Source: Apodospora peruviana
Lineage: Eukaryota; Ascomycota; Sordariomycetes; Sordariales; Lasiosphaeriaceae
NCBI GenBank assembly: GCA_033439685.1
Contig: JAUEDM010000004.1
Coordinates: 62,001 to 126,000, forward strand
Direction: 5' to 3'
DNA length: 64,000 nucleotides
Below are positions 32,107-43,206 of this stretch, in pieces; position 1 is the stretch's first letter; every line of letters starts with the position of its first letter. The translations under genes were made by a program, and so were the position numbers. A model generated the notes under the pieces. That model did not search any database, had not been told where the DNA came from, and saw only the letters and a list, made by a program, of their open reading frames with translations.

Positions 32107-33757
32107 ATGTCGGCCGACCGCATCGCGAGCCACCTCGAAAAGCTACCATTGGAGCTCCACGAACCAATTCTCGCCAACCTGTCTTTCCGCGATGTCATTG
32201 CGCTCGCAAAATACGCCCCAGACGGGGGCCAAGTAGCCACTGCACTCGCCATCAGCCCGAAATGGGGCAACATCTGGCCAACATACACGGCGCACAAGGA
32301 TGAATACCAGACTTTGGCCTCATTGATTATGCCGCTGGGGCCAGCAGGACGGCTGTCGGTTCTCCCGTCGTCGATCTCATCAGAACACCGACTGATTGAC
32401 TGACAATGCACAGATTCGATCCAACTGGCGGTGCTCTCGATGTCATGGCCGGCCAGTTCTACCGCCAGCAAACCCGTCGCCGTCAAATGAACCCCGAATA
32501 CGACTTCTATACATGGACACTCTTAAACACGTCCAACAACATCCGCGATATGCTCAGAATGGTCGACCCGGTGACGTTGCAGTACTTCAGCGAAAAGATA
32601 TCACTCGACCACATCGCCAGTATCGCACCTCGGCTTGCCGACTTGGTCGCCCATTGCAAACAGGAGCACACCGGATCTAGCGGCTCCTCCACCACTGGCA
32701 ACACCAGTGATGAGCAAGATGTCCGACAGTGGTTCTCCGACCTCCTCAAAGAGCCTTGCCCATGCGCACTCGCCGTATCCACCTGGCCACTAGAAGAGCG
32801 CGCACAGAACCGAAAAGCCAGACTCATACAGAACCAACACCATTGCGAATTCAACCACCGCGCCCTCCCGCAGCCGGCCTGGACGCTCGAGCAGATGAAA
32901 GCCTTCGTCGACGCCTACACGATCTTCCAGCACAAGGTCAACGCCGCGAAGGGCGCACAGCTCAAGACGCTGTCGAAGCTATACGCGCGCCACCACAGTC
33001 GCCTCAAGCAGCCGCTCGCGCCGCAGACGCCGCGCAAGAACCCTAACCACATCCCGGAGCAGCTTGAGATCATCGTCGGCTTTGTGATGCGTACTCTCGA
33101 TATCGACCGCGAAGCGCAGCGCAGAAGCCAAGAAGGAGTATCTCGGTTCCGGTACCCGCACGCCTGTCTGGTGCCGTATAATTGGTGTTTGCGGCTCTGG
33201 ACACAGGTTGTGGAGGCGAATCCGGAGCTTTTACTCGGGAAGAAACAAGAGGAAAATGTGTCGCTGGAGGGGTTGATTGAGGGCCTGTTGATCGGACCCT
33301 CTTCGTCTGCCGCCGTCCCGGAGGATATTCTTCAGAGAATGCGGATCGTCAATAAGGGCATGAAGGAGTTTTACTATCGCGATACCAAGCGCGGGCTTGA
33401 TGCGGGGGTCTCGTTTAAGCCGCTTTCTTATCGGGAGCGTATGCGCACGACCGAGAGTAGGGATGATGGTAGTAGGTGGCACTGCGGAATATCTCGGGGC
33501 TTACCCATCTTACTGACAAAACCTATGGGATCACAGAGAGCCCAATCTTCGCCATTCACGAAACCCACGCCTTTGAGGTCGCTGGCCGCAAAACGATGCT
33601 TCCACCGATCAACTCGCGCGAGATGAAGTGGCTGGTGGCCTTCATTCAGGTCGTGGAGTGGATGGAGGGCGCATTTCCCGAGATCGCGGCGCAGGTGCGG
33701 TATACATATCGGAAAGGGGAAGAGATTGGGGGAAGGGCCGCACAGGCTTATGACTGA
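32107..33757 (+). CDS. F-box-like hypothetical protein (507 aa)
   Basis: Exons 32107-32354, 32414-33468 and 33537-33757. Introns are GTCGGT..GCACAG and GTAGTA..TCACAG, each with a TGACTGAC or TTACTGAC branch-like site, and phases agree. Near the N terminus, KLPLELHEPILANLSFRDVI at residues 12-31 resembles an F-box, which would recruit substrates to SCF ubiquitin ligases. The remainder is a long helical-looking region without known repeats (no WD40 or LRR visible), with a Cys-Pro-Cys (EPCPCAL) and a conserved-looking end (EMKWLVAFIQVVEWMEGAF). Many fungal genomes carry families of such F-box orphans. The F-box assignment is by motif resemblance only. Confidence 0.65.
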
Positions 33758-34183
33758 GCAGTGAGTGAGGCTCAAGTTTGTGGAAGAGTACCTAACTTTG
33801 GTGCATATGCCCAACATCACAGTTACTACGGCTCAAGCCATGCACGCTTTTAGGATGTGGACAATCAGGCCATCCGCGCGAACAGTAAACACCACTTCCT
33901 AGTGGCGGGTCAAAGCACTCCAAAGTTCAAATATGCACAATGTGTCGTCGTCGTGTCCTAATGAGGGACACTTATGTAGGACGACGTAGCGATTACTCAG
34001 AAGCCTGATCACCATGAACCGCACATCAAAGACTGTGACTCCTCTTTCTCTGAGAGCCAATAATTAGACAGACCACTTACTCCTTCATCCATACTATCTT
34101 TCTCATTAAGCAGAGTAATTTTTGGAAAACGCCCATCGTTTTGTCCCTGGGCTCGCAGTTGCAGAACACCACCTTGATCAACC
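33758..34183. other. Intergenic, no gene seen
   Basis: Promoter side of the alcohol dehydrogenase gene; no supported feature. Confidence 0.6.
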
Positions 34184-35365
34184 ATGAAAGCTCTCGTCTA
34201 CACACAGGTCGGCAAAGTGGAACTGCAAGACCGTTCCCATTCCCAAGATCACCAACCCAACCGACGCCGTGGTTCGTGTTACCAAAACCACTCTCTGCGG
34301 CACCGACCTGCACATCCGCAAGGGCGACGTGGCAAGCTGCACACCCGGCCACATTCTGGGGCACGAGGGCGTCGGTGTCGTCCACGAGGTCGGCACCTCG
34401 GTGTCGCGCTTCAAGAAGGGCGATGCCGTGCTGATATCATGTATCTCATCGTGCGCGACGTGCGAGTACTGCCGCCGGGGCGTGCCATCGCAGTGCACAA
34501 CCGGCGGCTGGATCCTGGGCAACGAGATCGACGGCACGCAGGCCGAGTACGTGCGCATCCCGCACGCGGACTGCAGTCTGTATGCTCTCCCTCAAGGGGT
34601 GGATGAGGCTTCGCTTATTATGCTGAGCGATATTTTTCCCACCGGGTTGGAGTGTGGTGTGCTCAACGGGCGAGTACAGCCGGGGTCGACGGTTGCTATC
34701 ATTGGCGCCGGGCCAGTCGGGCTGGCTGCGCTGGTCACTGCGCAGTTTTACTCGCCCGCGAAGATCATCGTCCTTGATGCGGATATTAACAGGCTGATGG
34801 TAGCCAGCCAGATGGGCGCGCATGATATTGTAATGAGTGGTACCCATGGGTCGACGGAGGGTACTGTAATCAGGGACGTCTTGGGTCTGACGGATGGAAA
34901 GGGGTGCGATACCGTCATCGAGGCGGTCGGTATTCCGGCCACGTTCAAACTAGCCCAGAGACTGCTGGCTCCGGTTGGTGTACTCGCCAACGTCGGCGTT
35001 CACGGAAGCAAGGTCGATCTCTTTCTCGATGAGCTCTGGTCGAAGAATATCAGTCAGTCTGCCTAGCCTGAGCGGTTCGTAGGCGGGCTATGCTAACGGG
35101 AATAATCACAGCCATCACCACCCGGTTGGTCGACGCCGTGACGACACCCATGTTGTTGAAGATGGTCGAGGCAGATAAGTTACGACCGAAACAGCTGATC
35201 ACGCATGGTAAGAGCCTTCGCGTTCATAGTCACGGATGTACAAACATAGCTGACCACCTTCGTTCCGAACTCACAGCATTCAGATTCAACGACATCGAAA
35301 AGGCATACCAGGTATTTGGCGCGGCACAGGAACATAAAGCCTTGAAAGTGTTGATTCAGATGTAA
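34184..35365 (+). CDS. Zinc-dependent medium-chain alcohol dehydrogenase, with apparent N-terminal frameshift
   Basis: ATG 34184 reads MKALVYTQVGKVELQDR. The rest of the enzyme lies in another frame from about 34236 (IPKITNPTDAVVRVTK), so one extra base (one T of TT at 34234-34235) breaks the gene; no ATG or intron rescues it. Downstream exons end at 35052, then 35112-35207 and 35277-35365, with GTCAGT..TCACAG and GTAAGA..TCACAG introns. Landmarks: catalytic zinc Cys in TLCGTD and His-Glu in GHEGVGVV; structural-zinc Cys quartet in CATCEYCRRGVPSQC; nucleotide fold GAGPVGLAAL; Asp in VLDADINR favouring NAD. It is a zinc alcohol/threonine-dehydrogenase-type oxidoreductase of unknown substrate. 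It is a recent pseudogene or carries a sequencing error. Confidence 0.82.
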
Positions 35366-35817
35366 AGGAGACGCAAAGAGCGATGAATTGCCCATTATAA
35401 GAAGGTGGTTGGGTGTCTCGAGGCATTATGTCCATGGACCGAGTTCATCTGTCTGTAATTACACCATAATCAGAAATGGTAGGTATTTCAGAGATATTCG
35501 GGTTGGCGTAGACACGTGTTGACAAACCTCCCTTCCCCCTTTTCTGCGGGTCTGTCCTGATCGGGTTAGCGCGCCTGCTTGCGCCAGCAGTTCTCTCGTT
35601 CCGTTTCAGTACAGCACTTGCTCCTTGTCAGTTGGGCGGAGAACGCAGAGACTGCAGCCAACAGGAGTGAGTCACTCAGTGCGAGACTCCAACCTGCAAA
35701 GAGCCCGTCCAGCAGCAATCACGACGAAGCGGAGACGTGCGGACAACGTTGATCTAGATTCCAGGACCCGGCACTAGGTGCTTTCTCGTTTTGCAAGTCA
35801 CGCAGTGACGCACCACG
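35366..35817. other. Intergenic, no gene seen
   Basis: Flank between two plus-strand genes; no supported feature. Confidence 0.6.
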
Positions 35818-37827
35818 ATGGACACCAAAAAGAAGATGCCAGACTCATATTGGGACCAATTCATAGCAACCAGCGCGCCAGCGGAAATTGCCAAGCAAAT
35901 CCTCAAGGATGCAGCCCGGCTCGACTCGGGCGAGATGCCCAGCCAGCTCGCGATGCACCTGCCCAGGTCATCCTCCAGAGCAGCAGGCCCCATCGCAGCC
36001 CAGCTGGCCCCGTCGCCCGACCTGCACCCGGACCTCAACCGCTATCTGTACGACAAGATCCGCGACCGCCTTCGCAAAGCCATCGAGGATGGCGAAAGCT
36101 CTCAAGAACTACCCACGCCCGCGGACGGCTATTTCCTCCCCGGCGAACTGGTTGAACCAACCATAACACCGGTCCTCCCGGGTGGCAAACCACCCACTGT
36201 CGATTCAAGGATAGGTGTCCATCCCGAGGACCTACCTACAAGCGAACAGGTCCAAGACGCGCTCAAGGTCCTGCGAGTTGTTCAGACCACAGGCAAACTG
36301 AGCGAGCAGTCCACGGCGGTCATGGAGCGAGCAATTCAGCTCGTCGAGGCGCACTTCGCCTGCGATGATGATAAAGTCACAACAGTGACGAGCGCCGGAA
36401 AAGAGGTCCAAGTAGAACAGCTATCATCAGAAATCGCTGCTCACGGAGGTAATTGGAACGACAAGGTGCAAAAGTATCATGTCTTGCGCCCGCCGCCGCG
36501 CCGCCTGCGTGCCTGCTACATCTGCCGCTTCGTCCTCCTGCATCCGCACCCGCTGTACAAGAGCATGTGCCGGCCGTGCGGAGCATTCAACTACGCCGCG
36601 TCGGCGCTGTCGCTACCGCACTCGCTCAACCTCAACCCGCCTGACCGAGTAAGAAAAACCGCCCTGGTCACCGGCGCGCGGATCAATCTGGGGTACCGGG
36701 TGGCTCTGCGGCTCCTGCGGTGCGGCGGCTTGGTCATCGCCACGACGCGGTATCCGCACGACGCGGCGGTGCGATACTCGCGGGAACACGATTTTGAGGA
36801 GTGGCGGGCGCGACTGAAGGTCGTGGGGGCAGATTTTAGGGTTCCGAGCGACGCGTTCGCGGTCGTCCACACCACCAAGGCTGTTTTGCGGGAATGGGGA
36901 GCCGAGAAGTTGCATATCCTTGTCAACAATGCCGCGCAGACGCTGACGGACAGCGTCAAGAAGGAACAGCGGATGATTGCGCTTGAGGAGAAGTTGGTGG
37001 AGGAAGGGACGAACACAGGGCTGATCGTTAAGCGGTTGGGGATGTATCAGCCGCGAGTTTGGGGTGGTGTTTCGCCTCTCGCTGCGCTGTACGGTGGTGG
37101 TTATTCCCGGCTTGAATCAGCTCAGCAGCAACAGCCGTCAGATAATACCCTCATCACTGCCGCGGCAGCAGCAGAAACCGCCGCAGAAATCTTTGTCCCG
37201 GACAACGTCAAGGATGATGGTCGCGCCGTCGACCTCGCAGAGCCATACTTCAAGTCCTCGTGGGTCCAAGCGCTCGACGAGATCCCTTATGAGGATGTCG
37301 TTTTTGCGCACGTCATCAACGCGTTCGTGCCCTTTATCCTGTGTCGCGAGCTGCTTCCCTTGATGGGCGAGCCAAGGCACGACGACGATCATAGTCAAGC
37401 AGGGGCGGAAAAAGAGAGGACGATACTACTCCAGAAAGAAAAGTTGAAGAAGAAACCGCTAGGCCACATCATCAACGTGTCTGCGCGGGAGGGGATCTTT
37501 GAGAAATCCCCCGACAGCCCTCACAAGGGAGGAAAACATGTGCACACCAACATGGCCAAGGCGGCGCTCAACATGATCACGCAGACGGAAGCGCCGGCCG
37601 CTTGGAGAGGCAGAAGGGTTGCTATGAATACTGTCGATCCCGGGTACCTGTCTGCGGCGCCCGAGATCGATCATCTTTGGGAGGGCGAGAGGCCGCTGAG
37701 CTGGGAGGATGGAGCCGGGCGGGTTCTCTGGCCTGTGGCGATTGGAGAAGTTGAAGGAGAGGCGGTTTGGGGGCGGTATCTGAAACATTATGGGGTTGTG
37801 AGTTTGGATTCGGATGTTGATAAATGA
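35818..37827 (+). CDS. Large SDR-fold protein with zinc-knuckle-like insert (669 aa), catalytic Tyr absent
   Basis: Single exon. The N-terminal 230 residues have no recognised domain. At 233-254 a Cys-x2-Cys ... Cys-x2-Cys set (CYIC ... CRPC) suggests a zinc knuckle. From about 280 a short-chain dehydrogenase fold follows: ALVTGARINLG (nucleotide-binding Gly motif), VIATTRYP, ILVNNAAQT (NNAG), IINVSAREG (catalytic-type Ser). The YxxxK motif is changed: Lys581 remains in TNMAKAALNM but position 577 is Thr, not Tyr. A long insert (about 385-460) separates strands. Normal SDRs are near 250-300 residues. Binding of NAD(P) looks possible; ordinary dehydrogenase chemistry looks doubtful. The whole architecture occurs as one open frame, so fusion by assembly is unlikely. 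Confidence 0.8.
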   Translation: MDTKKKMPDSYWDQFIATSAPAEIAKQILKDAARLDSGEMPSQLAMHLPRSSSRAAGPIAAQLAPSPDLHPDLNRYLYDKIRDRLRKAIEDGESSQELPTPADGYFLPGELVEPTITPVLPGGKPPTVDSRIGVHPEDLPTSEQVQDALKVLRVVQTTGKLSEQSTAVMERAIQLVEAHFACDDDKVTTVTSAGKEVQVEQLSSEIAAHGGNWNDKVQKYHVLRPPPRRLRACYICRFVLLHPHPLYKSMCRPCGAFNYAASALSLPHSLNLNPPDRVRKTALVTGARINLGYRVALRLLRCGGLVIATTRYPHDAAVRYSREHDFEEWRARLKVVGADFRVPSDAFAVVHTTKAVLREWGAEKLHILVNNAAQTLTDSVKKEQRMIALEEKLVEEGTNTGLIVKRLGMYQPRVWGGVSPLAALYGGGYSRLESAQQQQPSDNTLITAAAAAETAAEIFVPDNVKDDGRAVDLAEPYFKSSWVQALDEIPYEDVVFAHVINAFVPFILCRELLPLMGEPRHDDDHSQAGAEKERTILLQKEKLKKKPLGHIINVSAREGIFEKSPDSPHKGGKHVHTNMAKAALNMITQTEAPAAWRGRRVAMNTVDPGYLSAAPEIDHLWEGERPLSWEDGAGRVLWPVAIGEVEGEAVWGRYLKHYGVVSLDSDVDK

Positions 37828-38201
37828 TGGTGTTGTCGTTGCAAGACTATGTTGAGTTCATGTTGATCTAGTTTGATGTGATTGGCTCGGTATATCGGAT
37901 CACAACTTGGGATATTGGGTAGAGAATGAATTATCTTGCATAAGACTTATCTACCTGATTGTCAGCTGTAATTTGGATTGGTCGCGACTCAGTGAGGATA
38001 CCAGTTATCATGGACCAGGTCCGAATTTCCATCCTTCATTCGTCTGTACTCCACCCAACTCATCGTGACATGGAAACCCCACGATGCAAAATTCTCCTTC
38101 ATCTCCACTCCCTCCCCGTATCCGATACCGAAGCCAAACCAGAGCAGAGCAAGGCCAAAACCACTACGGCGAGTGTTCCACACTCGCAACAAAAACATTG
38201 A
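37828..38201. other. Intergenic, no gene seen
   Basis: The 3' flank of the SDR-like gene and 5' flank of the tRNA-Asp gene; no supported feature. Confidence 0.6.
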
Positions 38202-38318
38202 TCTTCCGTAGTATAGTGGTCAGTATATGAGCTTGTCATCATCAATTTCTCCGCCCACCCAGTTTGGCCCGATCGACGACATCCGCTCGGGACCCGGGTT
38301 CAATTCCCGGCGGGAGAG
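38202..38318 (+). tRNA. tRNA-Asp (anticodon GTC), intron-containing
   Basis: The acceptor stem TCTTCCG pairs with CGGGAGA (one T-G), with discriminator G at 38318. The D-arm is GTATAGTGGTCAGTAT. The anticodon stem is TGAGC/GCTCG with anticodon GTC at 38235-38237. The T-arm is CCGGG-TTCAATT-CCCGG. A 45-nt intron (38239-38283) begins one base after A37, the standard site. Confidence 0.93.
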
Positions 38319-38867
38319 TGTAATGGGCTTCGCCTGGCTTGGCTTTTCTTTTTGCACTTCGTTTTTTCATGGTTGAGTTTGGCCATTATTTTGGAGTGAT
38401 GTCGGTCTGAGGTGTCTGTGGCTATGGAGTTCCGTATCGTCTTGTCGTATCTTTCTGTATCTTGACCCCCGATTCAGGTTGTTTCTAGGTGAGTGATGAT
38501 AGTATTATTGGAGCAATGACGAGAGGTCAGTCAGGCAACGCGTGAAAAAGTTAAACTTCGATTATATTGTCATGGTGATCAGCAACGTGTATTTCTATTT
38601 GATTCTCAACTTCCAATCTTGAATCAAGATCGACTGCTCGCTAGCTATTACCAAATGCAGCGAATTTCCCTAAGGAACCGGTGTCCGACTATCCTTCCTA
38701 ATTCATATCTTCCTCCTCGTCAATCCAGCTCAAAGCAAATGCTATCCGATAGATTCGAACCGAGTTCGATTTAGATTCGACCCCTTCCCCAGTTTTATGA
38801 CCATAATAAGATTTTGTAATGCATCGCATCATTAGTCTCGACCCCCCCCCCCCCCCCCCCCCCCGCG

Positions 38868-38902
<35 letters not shown>

Positions 38903-38941
38903 AGAAATGTCACGATCCTGTATATATCTTGGCTTCCCGTC
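38319..38941. other. Intergenic with adjoining poly-C and poly-A runs
   Basis: No gene. A 23-base C run (38842-38864) and a 33-base A run (38868-38900), separated only by GCG, lie 42 bases beyond the stop codon of the SNF2 gene. In that gene's sense the order is poly-T then poly-G. Confidence 0.8.
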
Positions 38942-41900
38942 TTAAAAGAGGAAATCGCGATGCTCGACGCGTTCTATGAGGTAGTCCACCGGTCTCCGTG
39001 CGTTATGTTTGCCACTGAGTGTGACGGCTTCCTGCATCGTCTGGGAAATGTCGTCCATCTTGATGTCCTGGAGGTCGAACATGCCTTGGTCGATGGTATC
39101 CTTGGCATTGATCTTGACAAAATGCGTCTCCTTCGTCTGTCCGATCCGATGGACGCGGCCAAACGCCTGATCCTCAACAGCGCGGTTCCACCACTGATCA
39201 ACGCTGATAACCCTGTTCGCGCAGGTCAGGTTCAGCGACTGGCCTCCGCATTTGATGGATGTAATCTGGGAAGTTAATATGTCAGCAATCTGCCCCGGAG
39301 TTTTCTGATTCAGCCTCATCCGTTGAAGTGCCTTCTTTTAGGGCCGAAAGCCTTACCAGAACTTTGATTTCCGGCTTTTCCTGAAATTTCAGTAACGAGT
39401 CGACCTTTTGGTCCGTCGTCTGGTCGCCAAAGTAATAGAGAAACTGAATCTTCTCCTGGCAGAGAATTCGGCCCAAAATGCATGCCAGCTTGGCAAACTG
39501 GACAAAGACTAGGGTATTGCCATTGTTAGCACGTAATAGTGGTAGAATATCTGAGATCGAGTCGTGCACTGACCGATAATCTTGTCGTCTGGAGCTTCAG
39601 CCTGCCACTTGAGAATCTGGTACTTGATCGCTACCGTCTTGACTCCGGGGGTCATCTGCTTCGTCTTGTGGTGCTTATCGTAGTCCTCCAGCCACGTAGC
39701 TCTGTCTCTGATGGCGGGTTGCCAGACCAGGTAATCGTCTCCATGCTTTCTCACCTTACGACTTCGACGTTGACTCTTCTGAGGAGGCTTCGACGCTTTC
39801 AGCTTTCTTCCCCTTTTGCTCTTTGATGGACCACCAATGTCCTCGGCAACGTCGTCATTGTGGTCTGCATCCACAGGCAACGGATTCGCGTTGGTAAGAT
39901 CCTGGTTGCAGTCCGGGCAAACATCTGGGTGCTGGGCCCATTTCGTCTCCAGGCAGTCTCTGCAGAACACATGGCCACACTAGATGCAGGACATGTCAGT
40001 ATTATTTTCTTAGGTGATTGGCTTTGTTGCTCGAGCTTGTACTTACCTCCGTAGTCAAGGGAGGATCAGGAAGCTCCTGGCATACGAGACAGATGACTTG
40101 CGGGACTTCCTGGCCGCTTTCCAATGCACTCAGCTGTGCATTCATGTTGAAGTCGAGGAGGCCGTAGGAGCCATGTCCAAACTTTTGGTTACCCTCCTGG
40201 GCACTCCGTTCTCGATCTTCCATCTCCGTCCACTCCTCGAACTGTGTACACAAAGGAGTTCTTCTCCGAGTCGTAGCCAGTTCCTTTTTCAGCCACTGAA
40301 AATCTTCCGCTGTGAAGGACCTTGCCATGGTACCTTCAAGAAGATAGGGGTGTCCTATGGCTTGCCGCAGACGGAGCAAGCCGAGAAGAATGATTGCTCT
40401 GATCATGCCTCTGCCTCCTCCCTCTCTCTTGAGTTCAGCCAGCTTTTGCTGGAAGCGATATATAAGCCGACTATTTGTTTACGTCAGTGCCGTTCGACGT
40501 CCTTTCTCAGGGTGGAGATTACACGTACTCATAAATCAAGCGTTCCTCGGGCGATAAATCAACCCACACCTGAACAATGTTATTGGGAAGAGGAATCTCG
40601 AGGATAGGATGGCCGAGAAACTCTTCATCCACTCTTCTGCGAGAGAATGTTAGACTCCACGTGTATTCAATCAGAGCATGGTTGGTTTCCTCACCGTCTC
40701 AGCATGATATTTTGAAGGACTTGGCTTGTGGCTCCGTCTTCCTATGTGCAGTGATCATTGTAGTCAGTAACGGACCAATACGTTACATCAACTGGAGGCA
40801 AGAAAACTTACACTAATGGCCTTCTTGAAATCTCCCAGAGTCTCTATCTTTGGGTACTTGAGAAATCGCAGGTACGGGTAAAGCTCTATGACGAAATTAG
40901 TGTCGAGCTTTTGTGTATGGCGTCTGACAGGCTCTAACAAACCTTCCGTGCAGTTATGGAGTGGCGTCCCTGACAGGATCCATCGGTATCTGGCCTTCAA
41001 GAGACAACAAGCGATCGACGCTATCACTCAATATTAGCCTTGAATCCGAGTAACGAAGCAGGGACAACTGGCACGAACTAGAAGACTCGGGGTTCTTTAT
41101 TGCATGTCCTTCATCAAGGACAACGCGATAGTAGTTGATATTCAGCAGCTTGCCAGAGGCGCTTCTGAGCTCATCATCCAACTCTTCACCCTTCAAGCCG
41201 GACGCAAGGATTTCTCTGAATTCCGTCTTACGCGGAAGAGCTGCTGCCACTTCATTGTAGCTCGCAAACCTGTCGCAAATAGTTTGGTTAGCAAAATCTC
41301 TTCAAGTCGGACAGGACGTAGATGAATTACATGATTATGGCGTTTTGCCAGTAGTCCTCGTCGTCGTCTCTGCTAGCCTTATACTGGTAAATCCAATTCG
41401 ACTTGATAAAGTCGCAGTGTCTCTTGACTTCGGATTTCCACTGAGGTATCACCGCCGCCGGCGCCACGACTAAAGTGACACCGCGGAGATTTTCGACGTC
41501 ATTTTGGGTTGGGCGATTGGCACACATGGTGGCGATGGTCTGGACAGTTTTGCCCAGGCCCATCTGGTCGGCAAGAATGCCCCCAAATGGAGCATCTCCA
41601 GAGAGTTCCTTGCCCAGCATCCAGCTCACGCCCATAACTTGGTAGTTGAACAGATCTGATTTGAGGCCTTTGTGGCGCCATCGGTACTCGTCTCGCTCAA
41701 CGCCCGGCAAAGAAACTTTATATAGCATGGGTTTCAACTTTTGGCACCCAAATGACTTCAAAGCTTCAATCAGGTCAGCTTTGTCTCCCTTTTTGGCGCG
41801 TGGTCCCTTCATGGCCCGAATGGCGGCGTCGCGCTGTGTCGCAAAGGCAGCCTTGGGTTGCTTGGGCCGAGCAACCTTGCTCGTCGCTGCTCGTGCCGTG

Positions 41901-43033
41901 ACAGGGTCAATCTCCTGGAGCAAATCCCTGTGGTTGATACCCGCACGTTGCTTTCTCTTCTTTATATTAACATTCTGGAAGTATTCCTTGGCATTATGAG
42001 CCACTTGACGTTTGGGCTTCCCTTCACTCCCAGAGCGCTCCTCCAGCTTGGCTAGGTTCTCTGTGATTCCCTTAAGTTTAATTCCGTCGAGCATGTCCAG
42101 TCGACCTTTGGCTTGGAGAATAGTTAACCGCTCCTTCTCCTTCCGTAGCAGGGACATGGTCTCATCAGCCGGCTTTCGGAACTGATGATCTTCCTTGCTC
42201 CCCTTCTTGCTGCCCGTTCGGCGGCGTTTCGCAGGGTAATCAGTGTTCTCCCCGTCCGACAAGCCACCAAAATCACCTGGTTGATATTCATCATCGGACT
42301 CTTCGTCCTCCCCCTCTTCGTCCGAAGACGGTGAAGATTCGAAGTCAGATGCGGACTCAGAATCCGTATTCTCGCCCAAGGTCTCTTTCTTGACGTGGCG
42401 CTTAGGGCGGATATGCTCGTCCGTACGAATACCGGCTGAAGGAGAAGTCGGCTTCTTCTTGATGTCCTCGGTGTGATTAGTAGCCTCTTGTTCCAGTTCC
42501 ACGTCACCTGGCTGCTCACAGATTGGATCCGAGCTGTCCTGACACTTTGCCTTTGTGTTTTCGGGAGTTTTTGCACTATCGGACTGGATCAATTCGCCAG
42601 CCAAGTCATTGGTTGACTTCTGGGGCTCAACCGCGTCGTGAGGCTTGCTGGTTGTATCATCCAGCCTCAGTGAGCTCGGGTTGTTTGTGTCCTGCAGCTG
42701 AGTAGGCTCCGTTGCGACGTGAATCCGTGTGCTTTGCTTCAGTGGTTCGACCATAGGGTTGTGGTCAACCATCTCCACATCGACCACGTCAGGAGCCTTG
42801 GTGACTCCATTACCGGAACACACTAAGTTCACTTTGCTCGTGTCCCAAGACTGGGAAGGCTGTGTTGCAGCTTCAACCAGTGTGGTTTCCTGTTTATCCG
42901 TGTCGGCCGAGGACGGTTGGAGAGGTGCGTCAGGCCTGCCAAGGTCCTCTGGTTCCGGGCCTGGAGTGGGAAGGGCCAAAGCAGGTGTGGGTGGGCTTGG
43001 CGTCTTCGCCCGGGAGTCGTCCGGATTATCCAT
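38942..43033 (-). CDS. SNF2-family DNA-dependent ATPase with RING finger (Rad5/Rad16-like)
   Basis: Ten exons: 43033-41331, 41269-41079, 41020-40943, 40885-40812, 40741-40695, 40636-40529, 40470-40047, 39979-39574, 39508-39357 and 39265-38942 (1168 aa), phases all consistent. The N-terminal 400 residues are acidic and disordered-looking (Pro/Asp/Glu-rich). The SNF2 motor follows: motif I DQMGLGKT (Lys495), motif II DEGH (620-623), WILSGTPLHN. A C3HC4 RING is inserted between the two lobes (Cys861, 864, 876, His878, Cys881, 884, 896, 899). The C-terminal helicase lobe has ITSIKCGGQSLNL, DQWWNRAVEDQ and HRIGQ. This arrangement matches Rad5/Rad16 proteins, ATP-driven DNA translocases with ubiquitin-ligase activity in DNA repair. 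No HIRAN domain is evident, so Rad16-like is favoured. Start chosen at the first in-frame ATG. Confidence 0.93.
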
Positions 43034-43154
43034 CCTGAGGCATGAGTCTGTTTGAGGCCGGTCCGTTAGCAATCTGTCGGCTGCGGCGGAAGTCTGGCTG
43101 TATTCATCCAGCTTGGGAACAATGAGGCGAACCGTCTCTGGAGGAAGGATCGAA

Positions 43155-43206
43155 GACAAGTCTTGGAGACAAGTCTTGGAGACAAGTCTTGGAGACAAGT
43201 CTTGGA
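43155..43206. repeat. 13-bp tandem repeat, four copies
   Basis: Four head-to-tail copies of GACAAGTCTTGGA about 120 bases upstream of the SNF2 start codon, so in its leader or promoter. They keep an open frame on the minus strand, but no ATG precedes them. Confidence 0.9.
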
